Assembly: GCA_946480445.1 (NCBI GenBank)
Contig: CAMLJN010000010.1
Span: forward strand, 81,112-145,111
Reading direction: 5' to 3'
DNA length: 64,000 nt
Source of the DNA: an uncultured Buttiauxella sp.
GTDB taxonomy: Bacteria > Pseudomonadota > Gammaproteobacteria > Enterobacterales > Enterobacteriaceae
Shown here: one piece after another, positions 28,228 through 41,141 of the stretch
Numbering within the stretch: position 1 is the stretch's first letter
How the letters are laid out: each line of letters opens with the position of its first letter
Notes under the pieces: generated by a model
What the model was told of the DNA's origin: nothing
Seen by the model: the letters and a program-made list of their open reading frames with translations, nothing else
Databases searched by the model: none
Position numbers and translations under genes: made by a program

Positions 28228-28596
28228 TTATCGCCAATACTGCCAAAGGAGCGTGACCCAGGTAACGGCGGCGAGGATAATCGTTATCAGCACGGCGGCG
28301 GAGCCCATGTCTTTTGCACGGCCTGAAAGCTCGTGGTAATCCGTGCCCACCCGGTCCACCAGGGCTTCAATGGCGCTGTTAAGTATTTCAACAATCATAA
28401 CCAGCACCACGGAGCCAATCAGTAGAATACGGGTGATAGGGTCAACGTCCAGCCAGCAGGCAACGGCGATGGCAATCACTGCGGCCACCCCCTCCTGGCG
28501 GAAGGCGGCTTCGTTGATCCAGGCGGCACGAATGCCCTTCCAGGAGTAGCCTGCGGCTTTAATGATACGGGTCAATCCGGTGGTGTTATTCGCCAT
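28228..28596 (-). CDS. dgkA: Diacylglycerol kinase
   Basis: A 122-residue inner membrane enzyme that phosphorylates diacylglycerol, recycling it from membrane-derived oligosaccharide synthesis. Three membrane helices are seen (about 30-50, 56-76, 97-118). The active-site motif is EILNSAIEALVDRVG (about 69-83). It is divergent from plsB, as in E. coli. Confidence 0.97.
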   Translation of the reverse strand: MANNTTGLTRIIKAAGYSWKGIRAAWINEAAFRQEGVAAVIAIAVACWLDVDPITRILLIGSVVLVMIVEILNSAIEALVDRVGTDYHELSGRAKDMGSAAVLITIILAAVTWVTLLWQYWR

Positions 28597-28780
28597 TTGG
28601 GGAAACCTTTTTAAAATAAAAGCGTCAATGCTTATCTACACCCAACGGCTTCCGGGCGAACGACAAAGTGTCGGCAACCTGGAGAACAGCGGGTAAAATC
28701 GCAACGCCACAGAAATCTGGGCTGGTTTCTGATATTCTTGCGGCGAATTTGCACTATTAACCTGAGGCTTTACATCGTTT

Positions 28781-31213
28781 ATGTCAGGCTGGCCAAGAAT
28801 TTACTACAAATTACTTAATTTACCATTAAGCGTTCTGGTAAAGAGCAAGTCCATTCCGGCGGATCCGCAAGCCGAATTAGGACTGGATCCCTCACGCCCA
28901 ATTATGTACGTCCTGCCTTATAACTCTAAGGCTGACTTGCTGACGCTGCGCGCGCAGTGTCTCGCACATGATTTGCCGGACCCTCTGGAACCGCTGGAAA
29001 TTGACGGTGCACTGCTGCCACGTTACGTCTTTATCCACGGCGGGCCGCGTGTTTTCAACTATTACACACCGAAAGAAGAGTCGGTAAAGCTCTTCCACGA
29101 TTATCTCGATCTGCACCGCAGCAACCCGAATCTGGATGTGCAGATGGTGCCTGTTTCAGTGATGTTCGGTCGCTCACCGGGACGTGAAAAAGGCGAAGTC
29201 AATCCGCCGCTGCGTACCTTAAACGGCGTGCAGAAGTTCTTTGCCGTTTCCTGGCTGGGTCGCGACAGCTTTGTGCGTTTTTCTCCCCCTGTCTCCCTGC
29301 GCCGTATGGCGACAGAACACGGCACGGATAAAACCATCGCGCAGAAACTGGCTCGCGTGGCGCGTACGCACTTTGCCCGTCAGCGGTTAGCCACCATCGG
29401 CCCACGTCTGCCGGTACGTCAGGATCTGTTCAATAAGCTGCTGGCTTCAAAGGCCATCGCCCGCGCTGTAGAGGATGAAGCTCGCAGCAAGAAAATCTCC
29501 CACGAAAAAGCCCAGCAGAACGCCGTGACGCTGATGGAAGAGATTGCGGCGAACTTCTCCTATGAAGCCATTCGCCTGACTGACCGTGTGCTGGGACTGA
29601 CGTGGAACCGCCTGTATCAGGGCATCAACGTGCACAACGCAGAGCGTGTGCGCCAGCTGGCCCATGACGGCCATGAAATCGTTTATGTGCCCTGCCACCG
29701 CAGCCATATGGATTACATGCTGCTGTCCTATGTTCTCTATCATCAGGGGCTGGTTCCTCCGCATATTGCGGCGGGTATCAACCTGAATTTCTGGCCTGCC
29801 GGGCCGATCTTCCGCCGCCTGGGCGCTTTCTTTATTCGCCGTACCTTTAAAGGCAGCAAACTGTACTCGACGGTCTTCCGTGAATATCTCGGCGAGCTGT
29901 TCAGCCGTGGTTACTCCGTGGAGTACTTCGTGGAGGGCGGGCGTTCACGCACAGGACGTTTGCTGGACCCGAAAACGGGCACCCTGTCGATGACTATCCA
30001 GGCTATGCTGCGCGGCGGCACGCGTCCTATTACGTTAGTCCCTATTTACATTGGCTACGAGCACGTGATGGAAGTGGGTACTTACGCTAAAGAACTGCGC
30101 GGTGCCACCAAAGAGAAAGAAGGCTTTATGTCGATGTTACGTGGCTTAAGCAAGCTGCGTAATCTGGGCCAGGGCTACGTGAACTTTGGTGAACCGATGC
30201 CGCTGATGACCTTCCTGAACCAGCGTGTACCGGAATGGCGCGATTCTATCGATCCTATCGAAGCTGTACGTCCGGCCTGGTTAACCCCAACGGTAAACGA
30301 AATCGCCGCCGAGCTGATGGTTCGTATCAACAACGCAGGGGCGGCAAACGCCATGAACCTTTGCTGCACCGCGCTGCTGGCCTCCCGTCAGCGTTCGCTG
30401 ACCCGCGAGCAGCTTACGGAACAGCTGGATTGCTACCTCAACCTGCTGCGGAACGTGCCTTATTCGCCGGATGCCACCGCGCCGGAGTCCTCTGCGCAAG
30501 CCCTTATCGATCACGCCCTTCAGATGAACAAATTTGAAGTCGAGAAAGATACCATCGGCGACATTATCATTCTGCCGCGCGAGCAGGCCGTGCTGATGAC
30601 GTATTACCGCAACAACATCATGCATATGCTGGTACTGCCATCTCTGCTTGCGGCAATCGTCACCCAGCATCGCCATATCGATCGCCAGGCGCTGCTGCGT
30701 CAGGTCGAAGTTGTTTATCCGATGCTGAAGGCCGAGCTGTTCCTGCGCTGGGACAAAGCAGAGCTGGCGGCGGAAATCGACGCGCAGGTCAATGAGATGG
30801 TGCGCCAAGGGCTCGTTGTCGTCAACGGCGACGAAGTGCAGATCAACCCGGCACGTTCCCGTACTCTACAGCTGCTGGCTGCTGGCGTACGTGAAACGCT
30901 GCAGCGTTATGCCATCACCTTCTGGCTGCTCAGCGCTAATCCTTCCATCAACCGTGGCACGCTCGAACGTGAGAGCCGCACCGTAGCGCAACGTCTCTCC
31001 ATGCTGCACGGCATTAACGCGCCAGAGTTCTTCGATAAGGCGGTCTTTACTTCGCTGGTGCTGACGCTACGAGACGAAGGCTACATCAGCGATACCGGTG
31101 ATGCAGAGCCAACCGAAACCATGAGGGTTTACCAGATGCTGGCAGACCTGGTAACGTCGGATGTGCGTTTAACCATTGAAAGTGCGACGTCACAGGTTGC
31201 CGTGACGGAGTAA
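28781..31213 (+). CDS. plsB: Glycerol-3-phosphate acyltransferase
   Basis: An 810-residue membrane-bound enzyme performing the first acylation of glycerol-3-phosphate in phospholipid synthesis (E. coli 807). The acyltransferase block has [16 protein letters not shown] (HX4D catalytic motif near residue 306), [19 protein letters not shown] and [12 protein letters not shown]. Long N- and C-terminal regions are as in E. coli. It is divergent from dgkA. A REP-like palindrome follows the stop. Confidence 0.97.
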   Translation: MSGWPRIYYKLLNLPLSVLVKSKSIPADPQAELGLDPSRPIMYVLPYNSKADLLTLRAQCLAHDLPDPLEPLEIDGALLPRYVFIHGGPRVFNYYTPKEESVKLFHDYLDLHRSNPNLDVQMVPVSVMFGRSPGREKGEVNPPLRTLNGVQKFFAVSWLGRDSFVRFSPPVSLRRMATEHGTDKTIAQKLARVARTHFARQRLATIGPRLPVRQDLFNKLLASKAIARAVEDEARSKKISHEKAQQNAVTLMEEIAANFSYEAIRLTDRVLGLTWNRLYQGINVHNAERVRQLAHDGHEIVYVPCHRSHMDYMLLSYVLYHQGLVPPHIAAGINLNFWPAGPIFRRLGAFFIRRTFKGSKLYSTVFREYLGELFSRGYSVEYFVEGGRSRTGRLLDPKTGTLSMTIQAMLRGGTRPITLVPIYIGYEHVMEVGTYAKELRGATKEKEGFMSMLRGLSKLRNLGQGYVNFGEPMPLMTFLNQRVPEWRDSIDPIEAVRPAWLTPTVNEIAAELMVRINNAGAANAMNLCCTALLASRQRSLTREQLTEQLDCYLNLLRNVPYSPDATAPESSAQALIDHALQMNKFEVEKDTIGDIIILPREQAVLMTYYRNNIMHMLVLPSLLAAIVTQHRHIDRQALLRQVEVVYPMLKAELFLRWDKAELAAEIDAQVNEMVRQGLVVVNGDEVQINPARSRTLQLLAAGVRETLQRYAITFWLLSANPSINRGTLERESRTVAQRLSMLHGINAPEFFDKAVFTSLVLTLRDEGYISDTGDAEPTETMRVYQMLADLVTSDVRLTIESATSQVAVTE

Positions 31214-31215
31214 GA

Positions 31216-31292
31216 CTGGCGGCGGATGAGACTGCGCTTTTGCGCCCTACGAATCAACCCGTAGGGCTAAGAGCAAGGGGTCATCCGCCGTG
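31216..31292. repeat. REP/BIME-like palindromic element between plsB and ubiA
   Basis: GGCGGATGA (31220-31228) is matched by the inverted TCATCCGCC (31281-31289), enclosing an inner inverted pair GCCCTAC / GTAGGGC (31253-31267). The layout and the words CCCTACG and GTAGGG are those of enterobacterial REP pairs, and similar words occur at 37968-38037. Confidence 0.7.
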
Positions 31293-31294
31293 TT

Positions 31295-32167
31295 TCAGAG
31301 GTGTAGATAGCTCAGCGCAACGCCGATAAACAACACCATTCCCACATAGTTATTGTTCAAAAACGCCCGGAAGCAGGCATCCCGTTCGCGCTTAGCCGTC
31401 AGCCTTTGCTGATGAATAAACAGCGCGCCTGCCAGCGCAATCGACCAGTAATATGCCCCACCCAGCCCGTTAAGCCAGCCAATCACCGCCATCAGCACCA
31501 TCACCGCCATCTGCAGCACGCCAATAATGAGATTATCGAAGCGGCCAAACAGAATTGCCGTGGACTTAATGCCTATTTTCACATCGTCGTCGCGGTCTAC
31601 CATCGCATACTGCGTGTCGTAGGCCACCGCCCAGCAAATATTGGCGATAAACATCAGCCAGCAGCTTAGCGGCACCGATTCGCTCACCGCCGCAAACGCC
31701 ATCGGGATTGACCAGCCAAACGCGGCCCCCAGCACAACCTGCGGCAGATGCGTATAGCGTTTCATAAACGGATACACCCACGCCAGCGCCAGCGCCGCCA
31801 CCGACAGAAGGATCGTCATGGTATTAAGCGTCAGCACCAACAGGAATGACAGCAGAACAAGGATAACAAACAGCCCGCGCGCTTCTTTTTCACTTACCGC
31901 GCCGCTTGGCAGCGGACGACCGGCGGTGCGTTTTACATGCCCGTCAAATTTACGATCGGCATAATCATTTACCACGCAGCCCGCCGCGCGCATCATCCAG
32001 ACGCCAGCAATAAAAATACCCAGAATAGTCAGCGGCGGCACGCCCGGTGTGGCAAGCCACAAGGCCCACAGCGTGGGCCAGAGCAGCAATAGCGATCCTA
32101 TCGGCTTTTCCAGCCTCATCAGGCGTATATAGGCCTGGCATTTTCCTTGGTTCAGGCTCCACTCCAT
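31295..32167 (-). CDS. ubiA: 4-hydroxybenzoate octaprenyltransferase
   Basis: A 290-residue membrane prenyltransferase that joins the octaprenyl chain to 4-hydroxybenzoate in ubiquinone synthesis. The two Asp-rich Mg-diphosphate motifs are present: [15 protein letters not shown] and [13 protein letters not shown]. About eight or nine membrane helices. Its ATG overlaps the ubiC stop (TAATG), so translation is coupled. Length equals E. coli UbiA. Confidence 0.97.
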   Translation of the reverse strand: MEWSLNQGKCQAYIRLMRLEKPIGSLLLLWPTLWALWLATPGVPPLTILGIFIAGVWMMRAAGCVVNDYADRKFDGHVKRTAGRPLPSGAVSEKEARGLFVILVLLSFLLVLTLNTMTILLSVAALALAWVYPFMKRYTHLPQVVLGAAFGWSIPMAFAAVSESVPLSCWLMFIANICWAVAYDTQYAMVDRDDDVKIGIKSTAILFGRFDNLIIGVLQMAVMVLMAVIGWLNGLGGAYYWSIALAGALFIHQQRLTAKRERDACFRAFLNNNYVGMVLFIGVALSYLHL

Positions 32168-32676
32168 TATTTTTCCTCCTTGTACAGCGGGGATGCGGGC
32201 AGAAACAGTTCGGTCAGCAGCAAAGGTTTACCGGACAGTCTCAGGCGGGAACGGCGCCCCCACAGTTCCGCGCTGCGGCCTATTTGAATAAAGTCGCGCG
32301 TCAGGGTCGATGAACTAAAGAGATAGCGGCCAAGCGGCGTGGTGCCCAGCTTCTGCAAAGCAAGCTCCGGGCCATCAAGCGTGGACTCCGGCACCACCGT
32401 GCGGCCAACCAGCCAGGGTTCATCGTCACCGCATAGCACAATTTCACGTAGCCAGTAACGCTGTGCGGGCGGGAGCATCTCCGCTTCGGGTAACGACGCC
32501 TCCGCCGTCACAAAACCTTCGCGTACGATATCTACCGTGACGCACGAACAATGCTGTTCAAAACGTTTTGTCATGGAATCTTCGAGCAAAAGCCAGTCCA
32601 GAAAAGCGGCGCTTAACCCTTCCGGTATTTCAGGGTAAAAACTCAGGGCGCGCAATGGCGATAGCGCCTCAGACAT
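32167..32676 (-). CDS. ubiC: Chorismate pyruvate-lyase
   Basis: A 169-residue enzyme (E. coli 165) that splits chorismate to 4-hydroxybenzoate and pyruvate, the first committed step of ubiquinone synthesis. Conserved stretches include [20 protein letters not shown] with the substrate Arg, and [11 protein letters not shown]. It is the first gene of the ubiCA operon. Confidence 0.95.
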   Translation of the reverse strand: MSEALSPLRALSFYPEIPEGLSAAFLDWLLLEDSMTKRFEQHCSCVTVDIVREGFVTAEASLPEAEMLPPAQRYWLREIVLCGDDEPWLVGRTVVPESTLDGPELALQKLGTTPLGRYLFSSSTLTRDFIQIGRSAELWGRRSRLRLSGKPLLLTELFLPASPLYKEEK

Positions 32677-32779
32677 GGGGAATTCTCCGATACATAACCT
32701 GAGGTCATTGTAACGCAGAATAAACAGAACGTGGCAGGCAAAGCGTAACAGGGGTGCAACAAAACCGGCGGTAATCCAT

Positions 32780-32804
32780 AAAAAAAGGTGCGCCAGGGCG
32801 CACC
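32780..32804 (-). terminator. malM rho-independent terminator
   Basis: Stem GGTGCGC / GCGCACC (32787-32804) followed on the minus strand by seven T, 33 bases after the malM stop. Confidence 0.9.
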
Positions 32805-32837
32805 AATACTACAAGCATCAGCAACGTGGGGAGATGA

Positions 32838-33788
32838 TTACCCCTTGCCTTTTACACTGCTGATAAAAGTTTTACGGGCGGAGGTGGATCCCAGACGCTC
32901 GGCTTCATTCAGCAGTTTCAGGGCCTTATCAATTTCCCCTTTGTCCACGGCTTGCCTGATGGCCTGGTTATAGTAGCTTTCCGTGTCGTTCAGAATAGGT
33001 TCACTCTTCGCAGCTGGTGCCGGTGCGTTAGCCGCAGGAGCAGGAGCAGCGGCTGGGGCGGCGTAAGCTGTCGCTGGCGCAGCTGTATTACCCACCATCA
33101 CCGGGCCCGGGCCTGATGAACCAAACAGCGGGCCGACCAGGATGCTGGAGGCAGAAGAGGTGCTCACTTTCACTTTCAGCACGCCATCCGTGCTGTGACG
33201 GGCAATCGGATCCGGGATATCCGGAACTGCGTTACCCGTCCCTTTAGCATAGGCTTTAGCCGGATCGAGCAGCGTAGTGGTCTGCTGGGTATCTTTATTA
33301 GTGGTAAAGACCAGCAAATAGAGTTTTTGTTGGCCCAGCGCCGGGGTTAATTTCAGGGTGCCTTCCAGCCGGTCAGCGGTCATGACGCCCGGAGCCTGAT
33401 AAGTAAAGAAGCTGGCTGGAAAATAGGCAGCTGGCGTAAAATTCTGATCAAGTACCAGCACGTTCGGTGCAAATACTGCATTTTTATTGACTTCGCTGGT
33501 CAGCGTGATAGTCAGCTCGCCGATGTTGGCAGGCACGCTATAGGCCGCAACCGGGCCGGTGATATCACCCGCGGTAAGGCGCTGGCCCGCCGTCGCAAGC
33601 GTCGTCGTCTGGGTTTTAGACGGGGCAACCGGCGTCCATTGCAGCTGTTGCAAAGCCGACGCAGGCACGACCGGCGCGGCAGAAATATCTTGTGGAACGA
33701 TATTCACGTCAGCCAGGCTGACGGCAGGGACACTGGCGAGCAACCCTGCTGAGAGGCAGAGTGCGAGGAGACTTTTTTTCATTTTCAT
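32838..33788 (-). CDS. malM: Maltose operon periplasmic protein
   Basis: A 316-residue periplasmic protein (E. coli MalM 306). The start MKMKKSLLALCLSAGLLASV at 33788 gives a clear signal peptide cleaved near residue 26 and matches E. coli; the frame upstream of it is not conserved. A central domain covers about 70-235, then an Ala/Pro-rich linker (about 236-275), then a conserved helical tail ILNDTESYYNQAIRQAVDKG. Its role is unknown although it belongs to the MalT regulon. It is the last gene of malK-lamB-malM. Confidence 0.95.
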   Translation of the reverse strand: MKMKKSLLALCLSAGLLASVPAVSLADVNIVPQDISAAPVVPASALQQLQWTPVAPSKTQTTTLATAGQRLTAGDITGPVAAYSVPANIGELTITLTSEVNKNAVFAPNVLVLDQNFTPAAYFPASFFTYQAPGVMTADRLEGTLKLTPALGQQKLYLLVFTTNKDTQQTTTLLDPAKAYAKGTGNAVPDIPDPIARHSTDGVLKVKVSTSSASSILVGPLFGSSGPGPVMVGNTAAPATAYAAPAAAPAPAANAPAPAAKSEPILNDTESYYNQAIRQAVDKGEIDKALKLLNEAERLGSTSARKTFISSVKGKG

Positions 33789-33880
33789 TGTTATTGACCT
33801 CGAAGGGAAAGTCGGTGGAAGGTTAGCCAGGCAATAGCACTTTCCACCTGAAACAAACATTGGCATACAAGGGTAATAAC

Positions 33881-33904
33881 GAGGGGTCCGGTGGCGAACC
33901 CCTC
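33881..33904 (-). terminator. Intercistronic hairpin after lamB
   Basis: Stem GAGGGGT / ACCCCTC with a 10-base loop lies between lamB and malM. The T content after it is weak, so partial termination or mRNA protection is more likely than full stop. Confidence 0.55.
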
Positions 33905-33934
33905 ATCGTTTTAACGCATCAGATTACGGCAGTC

Positions 33935-36374
<2,440 letters not shown>

Positions 36375-36478
36375 GTACTTCTCCCTTTTGACTGCATGCC
36401 GCCCGCTCAATCACGCTGCCAGCATAAGAGGTGAATCAAGATGTGTCGGACTATGAACGATCGCTACAAGCTGTGAAT

Positions 36479-36525
36479 CCTCCACCCCAGCGCTTTTTTA
36501 TGGGGGAGGAGGCGGGAGGATGAGA
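36479..36525. promoter_or_regulatory. MalT boxes on the malK side
   Basis: Close matches to GGGGAKGAGG: GGGGAGGAGG at 36503-36512 (all ten), GAGGATGAGA at 36516-36525 (eight) and, on the minus strand, GGGGTGGAGG at 36479-36488 (nine). MalT with maltotriose and ATP activates both mal operons from this shared region. Confidence 0.75.
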
Positions 36526-36598
36526 GAGGGGGTTCTGCAACCGGTTGCAGGCCCCGCAAGAGATTTTCGTGATCCTGGTTTCAAATTTCCGCGACCTT

Positions 36599-36620
36599 TT
36601 ATGTGCGCCAGGACACATAA
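36599..36620. promoter_or_regulatory. Candidate CRP site in the malK-malE control region
   Basis: TTATGTG - 8 bases - CACATAA is a symmetric 22-bp CRP-type palindrome. A second weaker site with the good half ATCACAG lies near 36629-36647. The E. coli malK-malE region holds several CRP sites between its MalT boxes. Confidence 0.65.
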
Positions 36621-36651
36621 CGGCCAGTTATGCAAAGCAGATCACAGTTAA

Positions 36652-37962
<1,311 letters not shown>

Positions 37963-37967
37963 AAAAA

Positions 37968-38037
37968 TGGCGGGTGGCGCGATGCTTGCCCGCCCTACGT
38001 AGCCCGTAGGGTGGATTAACGCCGTGTCATCCACCGC
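37968..38037. repeat. REP/BIME-like element between malE and malF
   Basis: Two inverted REP-type units: one around GGCGGGTGGCGCGATGC...GCCCGCCCTAC and one around GTAGGGTGGAT...GTCATCCACCGC. E. coli also has REP sequences at this exact place, where they stabilise upstream malE mRNA and make malE more abundant than malF. Confidence 0.8.
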
Positions 38038-38069
38038 TTTAAGACGTTGTAGAAGTAGAGGAAGACCCC

Positions 38070-39614
38070 ATGGATGTAGTTAAAAAGAGCCGCTGGTGGC
38101 AAAGCGAGACGCTGAAATGGTCGGCGGTTGGGCTGTTGGGTGTGCTGGTCGGCTATCTCGTTGTCTTAATGTACGCCCAGGGGGAGTACCTGTTTGCCAT
38201 TATGACGCTGATCTTAAGCTCTATTGGCCTCTATATTTATGCTAACCGTAAGGCCTACGCCTGGCGCTATGTTTACCCGGGGCTTGCAGGTATGGGGCTG
38301 TTCGTCCTGTTCCCGCTGGTGTGTACCATCGCAATTGCCTTCACCAACTACAGCAGCACCAATCAGCTCACCCAGGAACGTGCACAAGAAGTGCTGATGG
38401 ACCGCCAGTATCAGGCGGGCAAAACGTTCAACTTCGGCCTGTATCCCGCAGGCGACAAGTGGCAGCTGGCTTTGACCGACGGGGAAAGCGGCAAGAACTT
38501 TATCTCTGAAGACTTCAAATTTGGCGGCGAGCAGCATCTGAAACTGAAAGAAGCTGATGCGCTGCCCGCAGGCGAAAAGGCTAATCTGCGCGTGATTACA
38601 CAAAACCGCCTGGCGCTGACGCAAATTACCGCTGAAATGCCGGACGAGAGCACGCTCACGATGAGCTCACTGCGCCAGTTCTCCGGCACCCGGCCGCTCT
38701 ATAGCTTGTCCGACAACGGCGAGCTAACCAATAACCAGAGCGGCGTGAAATACCGTGCGAACAACGACATCGGTTTCTATCAGTCCGTGAATGCCGACGG
38801 CAACTGGGGCAACGAACAGCTCAGCCCGGGATACACCGTCACCATCGGCTGGAAAAACTTCCTGCGCGTATTCCACGACGAAGGCATCCAGAAGCCTTTC
38901 CTCGCCATTTTTGTCTGGACGGTCTTCTTCTCCTTGATCACTGTTGTACTGACCGTCGCAGTGGGCATGGTGCTCGCCTGTCTGGTGCAGTGGGAATCTC
39001 TCAAGGGCAAAGCGATATACCGCGTCCTGCTGATCCTGCCGTATGCCGTGCCGTCGTTTATTTCCATCCTGATTTTCAAAGGCTTGTTCAACCAAAGCTT
39101 CGGTGAAATCAACATGATGCTCGGCGCGCTGTTCGGCATCAAACCGGCCTGGTTTACCGACCCGCTGACCGCCCGCTCGATGATCATTATCGTCAACACC
39201 TGGCTTGGGTATCCGTACATGATGATCCTGTGCATGGGCCTGCTGAAAGCGATTCCGGACGACCTTTACGAAGCCTCAGCGATGGATGGCGCAGGCCCAT
39301 TCCAGAACTTCTTTAAAATCACGCTGCCGCTGCTGATTAAGCCGCTGACGCCGCTGATGATTGCAAGCTTTGCCTTTAACTTTAACAACTTCGTGCTGAT
39401 TCAGCTATTAACCAACGGTGGACCAGACCGGCTGGGCACCACCACACCGGCCGGTTATACGGACCTGCTGGTGAGCTACACCTACCGTATCGCCTTTGAA
39501 GGCGGCGGCGGCCAGGACTTTGGCCTCGCGGCGGCTATCGCAACGCTTATCTTCCTGTTAGTCGGTGCGCTTGCGATCGTTAACCTGAAAGCCACCCGCA
39601 TGAAGTTTGATTAA
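38070..39614 (+). CDS. malF: Maltose ABC transporter permease MalF
   Basis: A 514-residue inner membrane permease, same length as E. coli MalF. Three N-terminal helices (about 18-90), the large periplasmic P2 loop (about 95-275) that touches MalE, then five helices. The EAA loop that docks MalK is EASAMDGAGPFQNFFKITLP (about 401-420). Works with MalG and two MalK. Twelve bases separate it from malG. Confidence 0.97.
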   Translation: MDVVKKSRWWQSETLKWSAVGLLGVLVGYLVVLMYAQGEYLFAIMTLILSSIGLYIYANRKAYAWRYVYPGLAGMGLFVLFPLVCTIAIAFTNYSSTNQLTQERAQEVLMDRQYQAGKTFNFGLYPAGDKWQLALTDGESGKNFISEDFKFGGEQHLKLKEADALPAGEKANLRVITQNRLALTQITAEMPDESTLTMSSLRQFSGTRPLYSLSDNGELTNNQSGVKYRANNDIGFYQSVNADGNWGNEQLSPGYTVTIGWKNFLRVFHDEGIQKPFLAIFVWTVFFSLITVVLTVAVGMVLACLVQWESLKGKAIYRVLLILPYAVPSFISILIFKGLFNQSFGEINMMLGALFGIKPAWFTDPLTARSMIIIVNTWLGYPYMMILCMGLLKAIPDDLYEASAMDGAGPFQNFFKITLPLLIKPLTPLMIASFAFNFNNFVLIQLLTNGGPDRLGTTTPAGYTDLLVSYTYRIAFEGGGGQDFGLAAAIATLIFLLVGALAIVNLKATRMKFD

Positions 39615-39626
39615 GGAGCGCTACTC

Positions 39627-40517
39627 ATGGCCATGGTTCAACCCAAATCTCAAAAGCTGCGTCTGTTTACCACGCACCTGCTGTTACTGTTGTTTATCGC
39701 CGCGATTATGTTCCCGCTGCTGATGGTTATCGCGATTTCACTGCGTCCGGGTAACTTTGCAACCGGCAGCCTGATCCCGGACCAGATCTCCTGGGAGCAC
39801 TGGAAACTGGCGCTCGGCTTCAGCGTCGAACACGCCGACGGCCGGGTAACACCCCCCCCGTTCCCTGTCCTGCTGTGGCTGTGGAACTCCGTCAAAATTG
39901 CCGGCATTACGGCCATCGGTATCGTGACGCTATCTACAACCTGTGCCTACGCCTTTGCCCGTATGCGCTTCCCGGGTAAAGCCACGCTGCTAAAAGGTAT
40001 GTTGATTTTCCAGATGTTCCCGGCGGTGCTGTCGCTGGTGGCGCTTTACGCCTTATTTGACCGTCTCGGGCAATATATCCCGTTTATCGGTCTGAATACG
40101 CACGGCGGAGTGATCTTCGCCTATCTTGGCGGTATCGCTCTGCATGTGTGGACGATTAAGGGTTATTTCGAAACGATTGATGGCTCGCTTGAAGAAGCGG
40201 CCGCGCTGGATGGTGCAACGCCGTGGCAGGCCTTCAGGCTGGTGCTGCTGCCGCTTTCTGTGCCGATTCTGGCGGTGGTGTTTATCCTGTCGTTTATCGC
40301 CGCGATTACCGAAGTGCCGGTCGCGTCCCTGTTACTGCGCGACGTGAACAGCTATACCCTGGCCGTAGGTATGCAGCAGTATCTCAATCCACAAAACTAC
40401 CTGTGGGGCGATTTTGCTGCGGCAGCCGTTTTGTCCGCCATTCCGATTACCGTGGTGTTCTTACTGGCGCAGCGCTGGCTGGTGAGCGGCCTGACGGCGG
40501 GCGGGGTGAAAGGTTAG
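39627..40517 (+). CDS. malG: Maltose ABC transporter permease MalG
   Basis: A 296-residue inner membrane permease, same length as E. coli MalG. Six helices; EAA loop [20 protein letters not shown] (about 190-209). The C-terminal tail (GLTAGGVKG) inserts between the MalK subunits in the known structure. Start follows AAGGAG. Last gene of malEFG. Confidence 0.97.
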   Translation: MAMVQPKSQKLRLFTTHLLLLLFIAAIMFPLLMVIAISLRPGNFATGSLIPDQISWEHWKLALGFSVEHADGRVTPPPFPVLLWLWNSVKIAGITAIGIVTLSTTCAYAFARMRFPGKATLLKGMLIFQMFPAVLSLVALYALFDRLGQYIPFIGLNTHGGVIFAYLGGIALHVWTIKGYFETIDGSLEEAAALDGATPWQAFRLVLLPLSVPILAVVFILSFIAAITEVPVASLLLRDVNSYTLAVGMQQYLNPQNYLWGDFAAAAVLSAIPITVVFLLAQRWLVSGLTAGGVKG

Positions 40518-40613
40518 ATTTTCCTGTCAGTCATTGCGTTACCTTGTTATGCCACTGCAACCCTCAACTTGACCTCGTTTCATTTCCGGCGGCCTTCGGG
40601 CCGCCATTTTTTT
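40518..40613 (+). ncRNA. malG 3' UTR, possible MdoR-like sRNA
   Basis: In E. coli an Hfq-bound sRNA called MdoR is released from the malG 3' UTR and ends at its terminator. Here the UTR is about 96 nt, ends in a strong terminator with a long T run (the usual Hfq site) and includes pyrimidine-rich single-stranded stretches. This is position and shape only; I could not compare base by base. Confidence 0.35.
40588..40613 (+). terminator. malEFG rho-independent terminator
   Basis: Perfect stem GGCGGCC / GGCCGCC with a TTCG tetraloop, followed by ATTTTTTTA. It abuts the psiE stop on the other strand; E. coli has xylE between them. Confidence 0.93.
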
Positions 40614-41019
40614 ATTCCCGTTTTAACCGGGTGCTGTTACACAGCCAAAGCGTAATCACCAGCAGCAGTATCGCGCCGGAATAAATAATGACATCCGAGG
40701 GTGACTTATGATCGATGATAATCAGCCGCACAATCGCGGTAATGCCGATGTAAATGAAGTAGCGCAGCGGGAAGTGATAGCCCGACTGGAAGTACTTCAC
40801 AATCAGGGCGATAAATTCGAAGTAAAGGAAGTAGACCACCAGCCCCTCAATAAGCAGGTATTTGCTGGCCTGCTCGCTGGGCGCGAACAGCACCTTCGCC
40901 AGGTGAAACGTCTCCTTGCCGAGGAAGATAATCAGGATCACGCCAAGGGCCAGAAGGCCAAGATTAAGTACCGTCTGCATGACGGTAGAGATCCATTCAA
41001 CGCGGGGTGTTGCGGGCAT
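40612..41019 (-). CDS. psiE: Phosphate-starvation-inducible protein PsiE
   Basis: A 135-residue membrane protein with four helices (about 15-38, 56-76, 82-100, 107-126), matching E. coli PsiE (136) in stretches such as [20 protein letters not shown] and [18 protein letters not shown]. It is induced by phosphate starvation via PhoB and affected by CRP in E. coli; its function is unknown. Convergent with malG. Confidence 0.93.
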   Translation of the reverse strand: MPATPRVEWISTVMQTVLNLGLLALGVILIIFLGKETFHLAKVLFAPSEQASKYLLIEGLVVYFLYFEFIALIVKYFQSGYHFPLRYFIYIGITAIVRLIIIDHKSPSDVIIYSGAILLLVITLWLCNSTRLKRE

Positions 41020-41105
41020 AGCTTTCCCTCCAGGTGGGAGTCCAGGAGAGCAGTTATACGTGAAAAATGTGATCTGGATCTAGATTTTTTGCTTATATCC
41101 ACCAG

Positions 41106-41131
41106 ATCCCTCTCCCTTTCAGGGAGAGGAT
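41106..41131. repeat. Intergenic hairpin near the yjbH end
   Basis: CCCTCTCC / GGAGAGG arms around a short loop, pyrimidine-rich on one arm, similar in style to hairpins at 53035-53064 and 59565-59592. No T run follows on either strand. Confidence 0.55.
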
Positions 41132-41141
41132 CAGGATAAAA

